Shown: one piece after another, positions 1-10,014 of the stretch
Numbering within the stretch: the first letter of the stretch is position 1
Layout of the letters: each line of letters begins with the position of its first letter
DNA from: Pseudomonas oryzihabitans
GTDB lineage: Bacteria; Pseudomonadota; Gammaproteobacteria; Pseudomonadales; Pseudomonadaceae
Assembly (NCBI RefSeq): GCF_001518815.1
Contig: NZ_CP013987.1
Location: 1,095,001-1,159,000 of the forward strand
Length of the DNA: 64,000 nucleotides
Direction: 5' to 3'
The notes under the pieces: generated by a model
Databases searched by the model: none
What the model was told of the DNA's origin: nothing
What the model saw: the letters and a program-made list of their open reading frames with translations, nothing else
Position numbers and translations under genes: made by a program

Positions 1-94
1 CCCGGCTGAATGAACGTGTGATAGCTGGGCGCACGGCACCGCCGCAGCTTAAGCTTTCTCCAGGCCCATCCGGGCCGTTCTGGAGACTCCCCCC

Positions 95-391
95 ATGCGC
101 CATTTCCTCTTGGCGTCGCTCTGTGCCCTGACCTTCACCGGCTGCACCGTCTACGACACGTCCCCACGCTATTACAGCCGGCCGGCACCGCCTGCGGCCG
201 TCTTCTATGGCACGCCGGCCTATCCGCCGCCCGCGGTCATCGTGCGGCCCTATGGCTACGGCTACTACTATCGACCGGCACCTCCGCCGCCGCCGCACTG
301 GGGGCCTCCGGGCTGGGGGCCGCGTTCGGGCTATGGTCCGCCCGGTTGGGGCCCACGTTACGGCCCTCCGGGGTGGGGCCCGCGCTGGTAG
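95..391 (+). CDS. Pro/Gly/Tyr-rich small lipoprotein
   Basis: A 98-residue protein with a lipoprotein signal peptide: hydrophobic stretch at residues 4-14 and lipobox FTGC, which makes Cys17 the likely lipidated residue. The mature part is very low in complexity, rich in Pro, Tyr and Gly, and its C-terminus repeats GPPGWGPR three times with small changes. It has no catalytic domain that I recognise. A GGAG ribosome site sits about 8 bases before the ATG. It probably sits in the envelope; the role is unknown. It is a single gene, followed in the same direction by ung after about 65 bases. The signal peptide and the good ribosome site argue that it is a real gene despite the odd composition. 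Confidence 0.75.
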   Translation: MRHFLLASLCALTFTGCTVYDTSPRYYSRPAPPAAVFYGTPAYPPPAVIVRPYGYGYYYRPAPPPPPHWGPPGWGPRSGYGPPGWGPRYGPPGWGPRW

Positions 392-458
392 CAGGTTTGA
401 CAGGGGCAGCCGGCTTTTCTAGGGTGCTGCCCTTGTCTTGACCAGGAAGCCTCGAATC

Positions 459-1151
459 GTGGATGACGATCGCATCAAGCTCGACCCCCAATGGAAAGCC
501 GCGCTGCGCGACGAGTTCGAGCAGCCCTACATGCGTCAGCTGAGCGAATTCCTGAGGCGCGAGAAGGCCGCGGGCAAGGTCATCTATCCGCCCGGTCCGC
601 TGATCTTCAATGCGCTTAATACCACCCCTTTGGATCAGGTGAGGGTGGTCATCCTCGGCCAGGATCCCTATCACGGTCCGGGCCAGGCCCATGGCCTGAG
701 CTTCTCGGTGCAGCCTGGCGTGCCGGCACCACCATCGTTGCAGAACATCTTCAAGGAGCTCAAGCGCGACCTGAACCTGCCCATCCCTAACCACGGCTAC
801 CTGCAGCACTGGGCCGAGCAGGGCGTGCTGCTGCTCAACACCTCGCTGACGGTGGAGCAGGCCAACGCCGGGTCCCACGCCAAGGCCGGCTGGCAGCGCT
901 TCACCGATCGCATCATCGAAGTGGTCAGTGCCGAGCGCGAGAATCTGGTGTTCTTGCTCTGGGGCAGCCATGCCCAGAGCAAGCAGACGCTCATCGACCC
1001 CCAGAAGCACCTGATCCTCAAGTCGGCGCACCCTTCACCACTGTCCGCTCACCGCGGTTTCATCGGCAACGGCCATTTCGGTCGTACCAACGAATTCCTG
1101 CGCAACGCCGGTCTGACCCCCATCGACTGGGCGCTGCCACCGCTGGCGTAG
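459..1151 (+). CDS. ung: Uracil-DNA glycosylase
   Basis: Removes uracil from DNA as the first step of base-excision repair. The family 1 signature [13 protein letters not shown] is at about residues 67-79 (catalytic Asp69), and the DNA-intercalation loop [10 protein letters not shown] begins at about His191. Length, 230 residues, is normal for the family. I chose the GTG at 459 because AGGAAG lies 9 bases upstream and the protein then begins as Pseudomonas Ung proteins do (DDDRIKL). A TTG at 438 would add seven residues. It stands alone between a lipoprotein gene and a convergent EamA transporter gene. Confidence 0.97.
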   Translation: MDDDRIKLDPQWKAALRDEFEQPYMRQLSEFLRREKAAGKVIYPPGPLIFNALNTTPLDQVRVVILGQDPYHGPGQAHGLSFSVQPGVPAPPSLQNIFKELKRDLNLPIPNHGYLQHWAEQGVLLLNTSLTVEQANAGSHAKAGWQRFTDRIIEVVSAERENLVFLLWGSHAQSKQTLIDPQKHLILKSAHPSPLSAHRGFIGNGHFGRTNEFLRNAGLTPIDWALPPLA

Positions 1152-1181
1152 GATGGGTGCAGACGGTCGGGACCCTCAGGG

Positions 1182-2123
1182 TCAGGTCGCCACCGCTGCC
1201 GTCGGGGGCGGCCGCCGGTGGCATTGCAGGCACCAACTCGTCCCGAGCACGAGCAGAAAGATCGCCAGGGATTCCAGGCGAGTCGGCCAGCGCCCGTTCC
1301 AGAGAAAGCCATAGGTCAGCGAGGCCAGGGTCTCGATGACGATAGCCTGACCACTCAGGGTCAGGGGTAGTCGGCGGCTGGCCTGGTTCCAGCAAGTGCC
1401 GCCGATGACCGAGGCGAGCAGCGCCACGCCGGCGGCCACCAGCAGCGGTTGCAGCCAGTCCGCCGGTGCTCGCAACACCATTTGCTCGCTAAGCAACCAG
1501 GGCGCGGCCAGCAGTGCCTGGGCGCCGGCCATCCCCCCCAGCAGCAGGCCCCAATCGTGGGCGCCGATCGGCGTGCTGGCCAGAAAGCGCGTGTTGACCA
1601 CCGCGAACCAGCTCCAGGCCAGCAGGGCGCCACAGGCGCACAGCAAACCCAGGACGGGTTGCTCGCCGACTGCGGTGCTGGTCAGCGTCTCGTAGCTGAT
1701 CAGGGCGACGCCGAGCAGCGCGCAGCAGAGCGATGGCCAGAGGCGACCGAAACTCACGGCGCCCGCGTCGCGCTGCCCGGCCAAGGCCACCAGCAGCGGG
1801 ATCAGGCCGACGATCAGGGTGGTCGCCGCGATACCGGCCTGCTTCACGCCCACGCCGACCAGGGTGTAGTAGGCCAGGTTGCCGATCAGGCTGAGCCAGA
1901 ACAGGCGCTTGCCGTCGGACCAGGTCAGTTGCGTGCGGAGTCGGCGCCAGCCGGGCAGCAGCAGTCCGAGTGAAACCAGCCCGTAGCAGAGAAAGCGCAG
2001 CACGGCGAACTGGGCGCCGCTCAGGTCAGGGACCAGTGCCGGGGCCAGAAAGATCACGCCCCAGCACAGGCCTGCCGCCAGCCCGTAGCCGATACCCACT
2101 GCCGATAGCTTTCGTTCCTGCAT
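1182..2123 (-). CDS. EamA/DMT-family transporter
   Basis: An inner-membrane protein of about 313 residues with roughly ten hydrophobic segments arranged as two EamA repeats, the layout of the drug/metabolite transporter superfamily. Members export amino acids, metabolites or drugs; the substrate cannot be read from the sequence. The ATG at 2123 (MQERKL) has GGAG 8 bases upstream; an ATG 18 bases earlier has a poor ribosome site. The gene for an AraC-type regulator lies just upstream on the same strand (about 90 bases), a common pairing of exporter and regulator, so control by that regulator is a reasonable inference. Confidence 0.9.
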   Translation of the reverse strand: MQERKLSAVGIGYGLAAGLCWGVIFLAPALVPDLSGAQFAVLRFLCYGLVSLGLLLPGWRRLRTQLTWSDGKRLFWLSLIGNLAYYTLVGVGVKQAGIAATTLIVGLIPLLVALAGQRDAGAVSFGRLWPSLCCALLGVALISYETLTSTAVGEQPVLGLLCACGALLAWSWFAVVNTRFLASTPIGAHDWGLLLGGMAGAQALLAAPWLLSEQMVLRAPADWLQPLLVAAGVALLASVIGGTCWNQASRRLPLTLSGQAIVIETLASLTYGFLWNGRWPTRLESLAIFLLVLGTSWCLQCHRRPPPTAAVAT

Positions 2124-2213
2124 CGCGCCGTCTCCATCCATTCACCACCAGTGTGGCGACGGCGACATGGACCGGTCTTGCGCGAGCCTGCGAGGCTTTT
2201 TACCTGGACTGCG

Positions 2214-2939
2214 TTACCCGGGCAGTCGCTGGCCGCGCCGCCAGGCGGCCGGGCTGATGCCCAGGCGGCGGGTCATGGCGCGAGTCAGGGCGGCCTGATC
2301 GGAAAAGCCGACGCGCAGGGCGATGTTGGCAATGGGCAGGTGGCTGTCGGCCAGCCAGCGCTGCGCCTGGCGCAGGCGCAGATCGGTGAGCCAAGCCTGG
2401 GGCGTCTGGGCGAAGCGTTCATGGAAGAGCAGGTGCAGTCGGGTCAGACCCAGGCCCGCCAGGCGGGCCATGGCCGCATTGTTCCAGTCACCCGCGGGCT
2501 GGGCTTCCATCTGCGCCAGCAGCCGGTCGAAGGCCGAGGCGGCGGTTGCGGCGTTGAGCGACGCGAGCAGCAGGCGCGTGAGTTCGGACGCATGCTGGTC
2601 GAGAGCGTCAGGCGAGGTCAGTTCGGCGAAGGCGATCAGCTGGCGCGTCGCTGGAGGAATCTCCAGGCCAGGCTGGTGTAGCGCACGATCCAGAGTTTGG
2701 GCGGGCAACCAGTCGGCCGCGCAGTCGATCACCAGAAAGCGGCTGCCTGGCTCCGATTGCTGGGCATGACCGCATTCGGGCGCGACCAGGGCCGCAAGAC
2801 CGGTATGCAGCCGTGTCCCGGTACGCCCGGCTAGCTCCAGCTCCATGCCGCCCTGGATGGGCAGCACCAGCTGCGCGAAGGCATGGGCGTGGGGCTGGTG
2901 TTCGCCCTGATAGCGCTTGATGGCGAGGCGAGGGGTCAA
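2214..2939 (-). CDS. AraC-family transcriptional regulator
   Basis: A 241-residue regulator. The N-terminal half looks like a cupin sensing domain (HAHAFAQLVLP, then GGMELEL). The C-terminal ~100 residues form the two helix-turn-helix AraC DNA-binding domain, with the second HTH around IANIALRVGFSDQAALTRAM and the usual RRLGISPAAWR ending. The start appears to be TTG at 2939, preceded by AGGTG; no good ATG lies near. It is read in the same direction as the EamA transporter gene downstream and probably controls it. The ligand is unknown. Confidence 0.9.
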   Translation of the reverse strand: MTPRLAIKRYQGEHQPHAHAFAQLVLPIQGGMELELAGRTGTRLHTGLAALVAPECGHAQQSEPGSRFLVIDCAADWLPAQTLDRALHQPGLEIPPATRQLIAFAELTSPDALDQHASELTRLLLASLNAATAASAFDRLLAQMEAQPAGDWNNAAMARLAGLGLTRLHLLFHERFAQTPQAWLTDLRLRQAQRWLADSHLPIANIALRVGFSDQAALTRAMTRRLGISPAAWRRGQRLPG

Positions 2940-3010
2940 GGCACACCTCGTTGGAGAAACGGGAGGTCGAGAACCTTGATCCTAGCACGCCACATCGGAC
3001 CTTTCGGACC

Positions 3011-3493
3011 TCAGCGCACCGGCTGCAACGGCAATTCCACCTCGCCACCGCTGCCGAGGTCCACGACCACGGGTTCCTGGGTCAGGTACAGCGGGCGACC
3101 GCCCAGCAGGATGCGGCCGCTGAGCAGATAGCGCTCGCCGCTCTTGACCTTGGCCGGGGCGTAGTCGAGGCGGAAGGGCACCTGATCCTGCTGCTTGACG
3201 AACAGGGTGCGCTGGGCCAGGCGGCCGCTCGGCGTGTCGCCGGCGCTGGCGCTGTACAGGCTGATGGTGAGCTTGGCGGTGGGCGGTACCGGCTCGCTGG
3301 CGGTAAAGGTGGCCTGGCCGCTGAGGCTGGTCATGCTTGGCTGGGCAGGCACGCCGGGAGTGGTGGTCTGCGGCTGCTCGGTAGGCGGCAGCGGCTGGCC
3401 GGCCGGGGACGGCGGTGTCGCGGGACCGGGGCGCAGCCCGCTACAGGCGCTGAGCAGCAGCGAGGTGGCGAGCAGGGTGACGATTCTTTTCAT
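3011..3493 (-). CDS. YbaY-family lipoprotein
   Basis: A 160-residue lipoprotein. Signal peptide with lipobox LLSAC, so lipidation at Cys17. A Pro/Thr/Gln-rich linker (about residues 20-55) leads to a compact beta domain resembling the YbaY/YscW family (for example AKLTISLYSAS and RYLLSGRI). This family holds small envelope lipoproteins without known enzymatic activity. It lies downstream of plsB on the same strand, with only ~50 bases between them, so it may be co-transcribed. The family assignment is from fold-like pattern and motif memory; function is not known. Confidence 0.8.
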   Translation of the reverse strand: MKRIVTLLATSLLLSACSGLRPGPATPPSPAGQPLPPTEQPQTTTPGVPAQPSMTSLSGQATFTASEPVPPTAKLTISLYSASAGDTPSGRLAQRTLFVKQQDQVPFRLDYAPAKVKSGERYLLSGRILLGGRPLYLTQEPVVVDLGSGGEVELPLQPVR

Positions 3494-3541
3494 GGATGAA
3501 TCCTAGGTTGAAATCGACTGCTGTGACCGGTGCCGGCGCGC

Positions 3542-6052
3542 TTAGTTGCTGGCAACGGGTAGGGTTTCAGGGTCCGGCAGGTCCGGGGCATCGGGTCTAT
3601 CCAGGGCCACCTGGCGGATCGACAGGCGAATCTCCGCGGGCAGCACCCGCTTGCCTGCGCCCTCGGCCAGTTCACCCAGCAGTTCGTGGTGGCCCAGGGT
3701 GCCGTCGTCCGCCTTGCGCAGCACCCCCTCGGCCAGCAACGTCTGGATGAAATGGCGGAACAGCGACTTGTCGAAGAATTCCGGCGCATTGAGGCCATGC
3801 AGCACCGACAGCCGCTGGGCCATCACCGTGCAGAGCTCCTCCAGCTGCGGCGCGGTCAGGCTGTTCTGGCCATGGTTGAGGATGAGCGCGGTCGTCATGT
3901 AGTAGCGCTGCAGGGTCTGCAGGATGGCCCGCGCCAACAGGGTGAGGCGGACGAACTGCCGCGAGCTGGGCGCGGCGCGCACGAAGACGTCGTCTTCGAT
4001 GCGCAGCAAGCCGCGCTCCACCATGGCCTCCAGCCAGCCGTCCAGCACCAGGGGTAGCTCGTCGCGCTCCCAGTGGATGAACAGCTCGGCCTGCAGGTAG
4101 GGATAGAGTGCCAGGGCGAAGCGGTGGATCAGCTCGCGGGTCATGCGCCCGGTGTTCTGGAAGAAGCTGGCGATCAGCGCGGGTATGGCGAAGAGGTGCA
4201 GGACGTTGTTGCGGTAATAGGTCATCAGGACCGCGTTCTGTTCGTCCAGGTAGAGGATGCGCCCCAGGGCGTCCTGCTGCTCGGCGAGGAATCCCAGGCC
4301 ACGCACCTCCTCGATGATGGCCTGGCCGTCGCCCTCGGGCAGGGTGACACTGTTGGAGTAGGGCACCCGCCGCAAGAGGTCCAGATAGAGGTCGATGGCG
4401 CGCACCAGGGCGCCTTCGTCGAGGGCCTGGCGGTTGGTCGACAGCAGCGCCAGGGCCACCAGGTTGACCGGCGTGACCGCCGCGGCGGCATTGATGCGGC
4501 GCACCACCCGCTCGCCCAGTTCGTGGGTGACGGGGTTGAACCAGGCCGGTTTCAGGTCTTCGTCGAGGGGTTCGTCGCGCCAGCCGGGGCGCCGCGCATC
4601 GAGGAAACCCTGCAGCGGAATGGGTTCGCCGAAGTTGACCCAAACCCGGCCGAAGCGTTGGCGCAGGGCGCCAAACACCTTGACCAGATCGAAGAGGGAT
4701 TCCTTCTTCTTGGTTGCGCCGCGCAATTCGCCCAGGTAGGTGCGGCCTTCGAAAACCTTTTCGTAGCCGATGTACACCGGTACGAAGACGATGGGTCGCC
4801 GGGAGTCGCGCAGGAAACTGCGCAAGGTCATGGCCAGCATGCCAGTGCGCGGCTGCAGGGTGCGCCCTGTGCGCGAGCGCCCCCCCTCGACGAAGTATTC
4901 GGTGGAGAAACCGCGGCTGAACAGGCTGTGCAGGTATTCGTTGAACACCGCCGCATAGAGGGCGTTGCCCTTGAAGCTGCGCCTCATGAAGAAGGCCCCG
5001 CCGCGGCGCAGGATATTGCCCACCACCGGCATGTCCAGGTTGATGCCGGCGGCGATGTGCGGCGGCGTCAGGCCGTTCTGGAAGAGCAGATAGGAGAGCA
5101 GCAGGTAGTCGATGTGGCTGCGATGGCAGGGCACGTAGACCACGGTGTGGCCGGGCGCCATCTCCTGGATCCGCTCGATGTGGCTGACCTTGACGCCGTC
5201 ATAGATGCTGTTCCAGAACCAACGCAGGCCGACGTCCAGGCAGCGCACCACCGGATAGGAGAAGTCCGAGGCGATCTCCCGCGCATAGTGCGCCGCTTCG
5301 TCTTCGATACGTCCCGGCGTGGCCTTGCGCTGGGTGATCTCCCGGGCAATGGTCGCCCGCACCTGGGGCGCGCGGAGCAGCCCACGCAGCAGGGTGCGCC
5401 GGTGCGACAGGTCGGGGCCGATCACCGCCTGGCGTACGTTGCGGAAGTGGATGCGCAGCCGGCGCATCACCAGACGCTCCAGGCGCTGCGGATCAGGGCG
5501 CTGAGCGGCCAGCTCACCGAGCGACAACGGCTTGGAAAACTGCACCCGGGTCAGGCGGCCCAGCACCAGGATGCGCGCCAGCTTGCGCAGCCGTCCGGTC
5601 ACCACCCAGTTGTCCGCCCAGAGCAGCTTCCAGGGACTGGTTTCGCGATCCGGCGACTGGCCCCAGAAGACGCTGACAGGTACCAGCTGGACGTCCGCCA
5701 GACCCTGTTCGGTTACCGCTGTCACCACTCGGCGCAGGGTGGGCGGTACCGAGCGCCGTGCCGGACGCCCGCGCCAGTTGGCTTTGCCGACGGCGTTGAA
5801 ATAGGCCAGTGGCTCGGTGCGGCTACCCAGTACCAGCGGGCGCAACGGGCGCGGCAGTCCGGCCTTGCGGCATTCGCGGTCAAGCACCGCCAGATCGCTC
5901 AGCGAGGCCTCGGGGAGCACATAGAGCACCGGCTTGCTGGGGTCGATGCGGCTGAGCAGGCTGGCCGCCTGGGTCGTCTCGGAGCGAACCCAGAGATAGA
6001 GCAGGCGCTTGAGCAGCGAAAAGGCCAGAAGGCGCAGCGGCGAACGAGTCAT
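3542..6052 (-). CDS. plsB: Glycerol-3-phosphate 1-O-acyltransferase
   Basis: Transfers an acyl chain from acyl-ACP or acyl-CoA to sn-glycerol-3-phosphate, the first step of phospholipid synthesis, at the inner membrane. Length of 836 residues fits PlsB. The catalytic HX4D motif is HRSHID at residues 310-315 (E. coli H306-D311). Further family blocks follow: FFMRRSFKG (G3P binding) and [10 protein letters not shown]. The N-terminus carries a short hydrophobic segment. The gene starts with ATG at 6052 and is divergent from the cold-shock gene across a 371-base gap. The YbaY-like lipoprotein gene follows it. Confidence 0.97.
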   Translation of the reverse strand: MTRSPLRLLAFSLLKRLLYLWVRSETTQAASLLSRIDPSKPVLYVLPEASLSDLAVLDRECRKAGLPRPLRPLVLGSRTEPLAYFNAVGKANWRGRPARRSVPPTLRRVVTAVTEQGLADVQLVPVSVFWGQSPDRETSPWKLLWADNWVVTGRLRKLARILVLGRLTRVQFSKPLSLGELAAQRPDPQRLERLVMRRLRIHFRNVRQAVIGPDLSHRRTLLRGLLRAPQVRATIAREITQRKATPGRIEDEAAHYAREIASDFSYPVVRCLDVGLRWFWNSIYDGVKVSHIERIQEMAPGHTVVYVPCHRSHIDYLLLSYLLFQNGLTPPHIAAGINLDMPVVGNILRRGGAFFMRRSFKGNALYAAVFNEYLHSLFSRGFSTEYFVEGGRSRTGRTLQPRTGMLAMTLRSFLRDSRRPIVFVPVYIGYEKVFEGRTYLGELRGATKKKESLFDLVKVFGALRQRFGRVWVNFGEPIPLQGFLDARRPGWRDEPLDEDLKPAWFNPVTHELGERVVRRINAAAAVTPVNLVALALLSTNRQALDEGALVRAIDLYLDLLRRVPYSNSVTLPEGDGQAIIEEVRGLGFLAEQQDALGRILYLDEQNAVLMTYYRNNVLHLFAIPALIASFFQNTGRMTRELIHRFALALYPYLQAELFIHWERDELPLVLDGWLEAMVERGLLRIEDDVFVRAAPSSRQFVRLTLLARAILQTLQRYYMTTALILNHGQNSLTAPQLEELCTVMAQRLSVLHGLNAPEFFDKSLFRHFIQTLLAEGVLRKADDGTLGHHELLGELAEGAGKRVLPAEIRLSIRQVALDRPDAPDLPDPETLPVASN

Positions 6053-6423
6053 GGAGGGCTACCGGATGGACGAGGCGGCAGTGTGCCGGATGGCCTGGTG
6101 GGCGTAAAACCACCCGCCTTGTTCTGACTTCGACCCGGCAGTCGGCACCTTGTCCCCGCCGTCGAAAAAATGCCGTCTAAATCGTCGAAAACCCGTCGCC
6201 AGTGCGGCTTTCAGCCATGATGGCACTTTGCGTAAAGAACGTTGCTTTTGCCGGGAAAGCCATGCTTCATAAGGTGTCGGCAGGTTCTTGCCGATGGTCG
6301 GAAACGGGCTGCCAGCCTGGCGACCGGTCCGGCGAGCGATCTGTACCGATATAACAAAGCAACCCGATCGCCCACCTTGTGGCGAGCGGGGATAGGAAAT
6401 CCAGAAAGCTTCGGAGAGATGTG
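6053..6423. other. Divergent intergenic region plsB / cold-shock gene
   Basis: 371 bases without a convincing gene. It must hold the plsB promoter on the minus strand and the cold-shock promoter and leader on the plus strand. A TATAAC element at 6350-6355 could be a -10 for the cold-shock gene but has no good -35 partner. Frames crossing the region are short and lack ribosome sites. Confidence 0.5.
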
Positions 6424-6636
6424 ATGGGTGAGCAACGCGAAACCGGGACCGTCAAGTGGTTCAATGACGCCAAGGGATATGGATTCATTCAACGCGAGGG
6501 CGGTGCCGACGTGTTCGTTCACTACCGCGCCATCCGCGGTGAAGGTCACCGTTCCCTGATCGAAGGCCAGCAGGTGGAGTTCTCGGTGATCGAGGGCCAG
6601 AAGGGCCTGCAGGCCGAAGACGTCGCCCGGGTCTAA
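6424..6636 (+). CDS. Cold-shock-domain protein
   Basis: A 70-residue CspA-like single-stranded nucleic-acid binding protein, the OB-fold RNA chaperone type. RNP1 is KGYGFIQ (about residues 17-23) and RNP2 is VFVHY (about 31-35). The Tyr after the RNP2 His replaces the Phe or Ser usually seen. GGAGAG lies 6-8 bases before the ATG. The start is preceded by a long leader, normal for csp genes. Which of the several Pseudomonas csp paralogues this is cannot be decided. Confidence 0.93.
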   Translation: MGEQRETGTVKWFNDAKGYGFIQREGGADVFVHYRAIRGEGHRSLIEGQQVEFSVIEGQKGLQAEDVARV

Positions 6637-6645
6637 GACCCGTTT

Positions 6646-6674
6646 CGCGAGGGGCTCAAGGCTCCTCGCGCCTT
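6646..6674 (+). terminator. Hairpin after cold-shock gene
   Basis: Inverted repeat with arms CGCGAGG (6646-6652) and CCTCGCG (6664-6670), starting ten bases after the csp stop codon and in front of the convergent gene. The T-run is weak (CCTT), so this is a probable rather than a sure terminator. Confidence 0.5.
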
Positions 6675-6678
6675 CAGA

Positions 6679-7062
6679 TCACTCGGTACGCCAGACGATT
6701 TCCTCGACACCCTCGTCCGTGACCTTCAGCCAGCGATCGGCGGCTTCGTCCTCTTCTTCCTCGCTCCAGCCACTCGGGGCACAGCGCACCTGCACCTGCA
6801 GGGCCGCCTGGGCGTCACGCGCGCAGGCCAGGTCGTCAACCCAGGGCGATACATCGCTTTCCAATAGCAGGCTGTGCCACTTGCCGACCGCCTTGGGCAG
6901 CCAGGTGACCGGAATAGGCTCGCCACCATAGCGCAGGGTGCACTTGAAGGTCTGCCCGCGGGCCTGCCAGGTACAAGGCATGGCGAACACCTGTTCGAGC
7001 CAGGCCGAGACGGCGTCCTGGTCGACGTCCTTGAGATAGATTTCGATATCGGGCTGGCGCAT
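6679..7062 (-). CDS. Conserved hypothetical protein
   Basis: A 127-residue acidic protein starting MRQPDIEIYLKD. No domain recognised. It has no signal peptide or membrane segment, so it is probably cytoplasmic. The C-terminus has a Glu/Asp-rich run (EEEEDEAADRW). I chose the ATG at 7062 because it sits 5 bases after the rlmA stop; the frame stays open upstream but only inside rlmA. It is the last gene of a dapE-rlmA-(this) unit with tight spacing. I recall a similar small protein next to the rlmA-like gene in other pseudomonads. Confidence 0.75.
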   Translation of the reverse strand: MRQPDIEIYLKDVDQDAVSAWLEQVFAMPCTWQARGQTFKCTLRYGGEPIPVTWLPKAVGKWHSLLLESDVSPWVDDLACARDAQAALQVQVRCAPSGWSEEEEDEAADRWLKVTDEGVEEIVWRTE

Positions 7063-7067
7063 GGGGC

Positions 7068-7880
7068 TTAGGCTCCGGATTTGACGATCCAATCGTAACG
7101 TACTGCCACCCGCACCTCGAAGGGCTCGGCCAGGACCCGCTCGCGACGCTCGGCGTTGACGCGCCAACCGTGGGGCGTCATGGCCAGTAGGTCTTCGCGG
7201 GTCTGGCGCTCGGCCAGCGGCAGCACGAATTCGAGCCCTTCGCTGTGGGCCAGTTCCAGCCCGGGCGGCAGATCCTGCAGGTGCTTGTCTTCGGCATAGT
7301 CACGCACCTCGTCATAGAGCCGCTGGCGCAACTCCAGCAGGTGGGCGCTGGCCGGGCCCAGGCGCAGGATGCCGCCACCGGGTGCCAGCACGCGCAGGGC
7401 CTCGGCCCAGTCGATGGGGCTGAAGACACTGGCCAGCAGCTGGCAACTGGCGTCCGGCAGCGGCAGGCGCGCCATGCTCGCCACCAGCCAGGTCAGCGCC
7501 GGGGTACGTCGGCAGGCGCGGCGCACCGCTTCGCGGGAGATGTCCAGGGCATAGCCGTCAGCGGCGGGCAGGGCCTGGGCCAGGCGTGCGGTATAGAAGC
7601 CTTCGCCACAGCCCACGTCGATCCAGCGCTGGGGCGCGCGTTCGGCAGCCAGCTGCGCCAGGCGCTCGGCCAGGGGCGCATAGTGACCGGCATCGAGAAA
7701 GCGTCGGCGTGCCTCGACCATGGCGGCGTTGTCACCCGGATCCAGGCTCTTCTTATGCTGCACCGGCAGGAGATTCAGGTAGCCCTGACGGGCGCGGTCG
7801 AAGCGATGGCCGGCTGGGCAGCCGACGCCACCTTCGAGTTCGGCCAGCGGGGCCTGACAGAGCGGACAGATGAGCTTCAT
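7068..7880 (-). CDS. rlmA: 23S rRNA (guanine-N1)-methyltransferase RlmA-type
   Basis: SAM-dependent methyltransferase of the RlmA family, which methylates N1 of guanine 745 in helix 35 of 23S rRNA. The N-terminal zinc site is visible: Cys5, Cys8, Cys21 and His25 (LICPLC and GCPAGHRF). The SAM-binding motif [11 protein letters not shown] is near residue 90. The family block with [19 protein letters not shown] is near residues 40-58. Length, 270 residues, is normal. Its ATG overlaps the dapE stop (ATGA), so the two are translationally coupled. Gram-negative members modify G745; substrate position here is inferred from family. Confidence 0.92.
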   Translation of the reverse strand: MKLICPLCQAPLAELEGGVGCPAGHRFDRARQGYLNLLPVQHKKSLDPGDNAAMVEARRRFLDAGHYAPLAERLAQLAAERAPQRWIDVGCGEGFYTARLAQALPAADGYALDISREAVRRACRRTPALTWLVASMARLPLPDASCQLLASVFSPIDWAEALRVLAPGGGILRLGPASAHLLELRQRLYDEVRDYAEDKHLQDLPPGLELAHSEGLEFVLPLAERQTREDLLAMTPHGWRVNAERRERVLAEPFEVRVAVRYDWIVKSGA

Positions 7881-9019
7881 GCCAGCAACCGTACCAGGGT
7901 GCCGTAATAGACCTCGGTCAGGAGATCCAGGTCGCTGGCCAGCACGTGCTCGTCCACTTGGTGGATGGTGGCGTTGACCGGACCCAGTTCCACCACCTGG
8001 GCGCCCAGGGTAGCGATGAAGCGACCATCCGAGGTGCCGCCACTGGTTGAGGCCTCGGGGCGATAGCCGGTGACCGCCTCCACGCTGGCCGCGACGGCGT
8101 CGAGCAGGTCGCCCGGCTCGGTGAGGAAGGGCAGGCCGGACAGGGACCAGTCGATGTGCCAGTCCAGGCCATGGCGGTCGAGGATGGCCTCGACGCGGGC
8201 CTGCAGGCCTTCCACGGTGGATTCGGTGGAGAAGCGGAAGTTGAACAGCGCCTGCAGTTCGCCCGGCACCACATTACCGGCACCAGTGCCGGAGTTGAGA
8301 TTGGAAATCTGGAAGCTGGTGGGCGGGAAGAAGGCGTTGCCGTCGTCCCATTGCTCGGCGGCGAGATCCGCCAGGGCCTGGGCCGCCAGGTGGATGGGAT
8401 TGCGCGCCAGGTGCGGGTAGGCCACATGGCCCTGCTTGCCGCGCACGGTCAGGCGGCCATTGAGCGAACCGCGGCGACCGTTCTTGACCACATCGCCCAG
8501 CAACCGGGTGCTGGAGGGCTCACCGACGATGCACCAGTCCAACCGCTCGCCGCGCTCGCGCAGGCGCTCGACCACGGCGCGGGTGCCGTGCAGGGCGGGG
8601 CCTTCCTCGTCACTGGTGATCAGGAAGGCGATGGCGCCGTGATGATCCGGGTGGTCGGCGACAAAGCGCTCCACGGCGATGATCATGCTCGCCAGGCTGC
8701 CCTTCATGTCGGCGGCGCCGCGGCCGCGCAGCATGCCGTCGGCATCCACATGGGCATTGAAGGGCGCCTGCTGCCAGGCCTCCAGCGGTCCGGTGGGCAC
8801 CACGTCGGTGTGGCCGGCGAAGCACAGCACCGGACCCTCGCCGCCACGTCGCGCCCAGAAGTTGTCCACCTCCTCGAAGCGCAGGGGTTCGAGGGCGAAG
8901 CCCAGGCGCTCCAGACGCTGCATCATCAGGGCCTGGCAGCCTTCGTCCAGCGGCGTGACCGACGCTCGGCCGATCAGGTCGCAGGCGAGTTCCAGGGTGG
9001 GGGTGAGGGCGGTGGTCAT
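7877..9019 (-). CDS. dapE: Succinyl-diaminopimelate desuccinylase
   Basis: Zinc peptidase-like enzyme of lysine and meso-diaminopimelate synthesis; hydrolyses N-succinyl-L,L-DAP. About 380 residues, normal for DapE. Metal ligands are visible: [10 protein letters not shown] (His70, Asp72), [10 protein letters not shown] (Asp104) and [10 protein letters not shown] (Glu138/Glu139). The frame stays open far upstream, but the ATG at 9019 ([11 protein letters not shown]) matches the family start. It is first in the dapE-rlmA-hypothetical unit and divergent from tcdA, with 84 bases between the start codons. Confidence 0.97.
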   Translation of the reverse strand: MTTALTPTLELACDLIGRASVTPLDEGCQALMMQRLERLGFALEPLRFEEVDNFWARRGGEGPVLCFAGHTDVVPTGPLEAWQQAPFNAHVDADGMLRGRGAADMKGSLASMIIAVERFVADHPDHHGAIAFLITSDEEGPALHGTRAVVERLRERGERLDWCIVGEPSSTRLLGDVVKNGRRGSLNGRLTVRGKQGHVAYPHLARNPIHLAAQALADLAAEQWDDGNAFFPPTSFQISNLNSGTGAGNVVPGELQALFNFRFSTESTVEGLQARVEAILDRHGLDWHIDWSLSGLPFLTEPGDLLDAVAASVEAVTGYRPEASTSGGTSDGRFIATLGAQVVELGPVNATIHQVDEHVLASDLDLLTEVYYGTLVRLLA

Positions 9020-9103
9020 GGCGGGTCCCGGGAGGCAGCTAGGGTTCAGAGGGAGCGGTATGGTAAAGGAAAACCTATACTGTGGCTTTTGTGGAAAGCT
9101 TTC

Positions 9104-9889
9104 ATGACGTTCGATGAACAACGCTTCGGCGGGATTGCCCGGCTCTATGGGCAGGAGGCCGTCGAGCGCCTGGCCGCCAGTCACGTCGCCGTGGTCGGCA
9201 TCGGCGGGGTAGGTTCCTGGGCTGCCGAAGCCCTGGCTCGCAGTGGCGTCGGGCGCATCAGCCTGTTCGATCTGGACGACGTCTGCGTCAGCAACACCAA
9301 TCGCCAGGTGCACGCCCTGGAAGGCCAGGTGGGCCGGCCCAAGGTCACGGTGATGGCCGAGCGCATCCAGGCCATCAACCCGGCCTGCGAAGTGAAGGCG
9401 GTGGCGGACTTCGTTACCCGCGAGACCATGGCCGACTACATCACCGAGGATCTCGACCTGGTGCTGGACTGTATCGACAGCGTGGCCTCCAAGGCGGCGC
9501 TGATCGCCTGGTGCAAGAGACGCAAGATCGCCATCGTCACCACTGGCGGCGCGGGCGGCCAGATCGACCCCACCCAGATCCAGGTGGTGGACCTCAATCG
9601 CACCTACAACGACCCCCTGGCCTCGCGGGTGCGTTCGCTGCTGCGTCGCGACTATGGCTTCTCGCGCAATCCCAGCCGCCACTACAGCGTGCCCTGCGTC
9701 TTTTCCACCGAGCAGCTGCGCTACCCCAAACCGGACGGCAGCGTTTGCCAGCAGAAGAGTTTCGTCGGCGAAGGCGTGCGCCTGGACTGCGCCGGCGGCT
9801 TCGGCGCGGTAATGATGGTCACCGCCACCTTTGGCATGGTCGCCGCGGCCCGGGCTGTGGACAAGCTGATCCAGAAGCCGAAGAAGTAG
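9104..9889 (+). CDS. tcdA: tRNA threonylcarbamoyladenosine dehydratase
   Basis: ThiF/E1-like ATPase that cyclises t6A37 to ct6A in ANN-decoding tRNAs (TcdA, earlier CsdL/YgdL). The nucleotide-binding glycine loop [13 protein letters not shown] is near residues 33-45, followed by [17 protein letters not shown] and the DCIDS motif. Length, 261 residues, fits. The ATG at 9104 begins [10 protein letters not shown]; the upstream open frame is antisense to dapE and not coding. Upstream GGAAAG is a fair ribosome site. It is followed by the repeat cluster, not by another gene. Confidence 0.95.
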   Translation: MTFDEQRFGGIARLYGQEAVERLAASHVAVVGIGGVGSWAAEALARSGVGRISLFDLDDVCVSNTNRQVHALEGQVGRPKVTVMAERIQAINPACEVKAVADFVTRETMADYITEDLDLVLDCIDSVASKAALIAWCKRRKIAIVTTGGAGGQIDPTQIQVVDLNRTYNDPLASRVRSLLRRDYGFSRNPSRHYSVPCVFSTEQLRYPKPDGSVCQQKSFVGEGVRLDCAGGFGAVMMVTATFGMVAAARAVDKLIQKPKK

Positions 9890-9897
9890 CGCTTTTC

Positions 9898-10014
9898 GCA
9901 GGTTAGGCTGAGCGCAGCGAAGCCCAGCGCTGCCCAGGTCGAGCCCACATGTTGGGCTTCGGCGATGGAGCTGCCTCAGCCCAACCTACGTCCTGAGGGC
10001 GAAGGGGCGCTTCG
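9898..10014. repeat. Tandem hairpin repeat unit 1 of 3
   Basis: First and most diverged of three head-to-tail ~117 bp units starting 9 bases after tcdA. Each unit contains two nested inverted repeats: outer arms GGTTGGGCTGAG / CTCAGCCCAACC and inner arms GAAGCCCAAC / GTTGGGCTTC. Unit 1 has changes in the left arms (AGGTTAGGCTGAG, GAAGCCCAGC), so its hairpin is less perfect. Confidence 0.85.

Noticed and set aside
4073-6127. 684-codon open frame on the plus strand over plsB
   Set aside because: Antisense shadow of plsB; composition is Gln/Gly/Ala/His-biased and no motif is recognised, whereas plsB has all catalytic blocks.
6221-6250. Possible sigma-54 promoter (TGGCAC) before the cold-shock gene
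   Set aside because: The required GC of the -12 element is not at the correct distance from the GG of -24.
8156-9103. Long upstream extension of the tcdA frame
   Set aside because: It runs antisense through dapE; TcdA begins MTFDEQRF at 9104 by family length.
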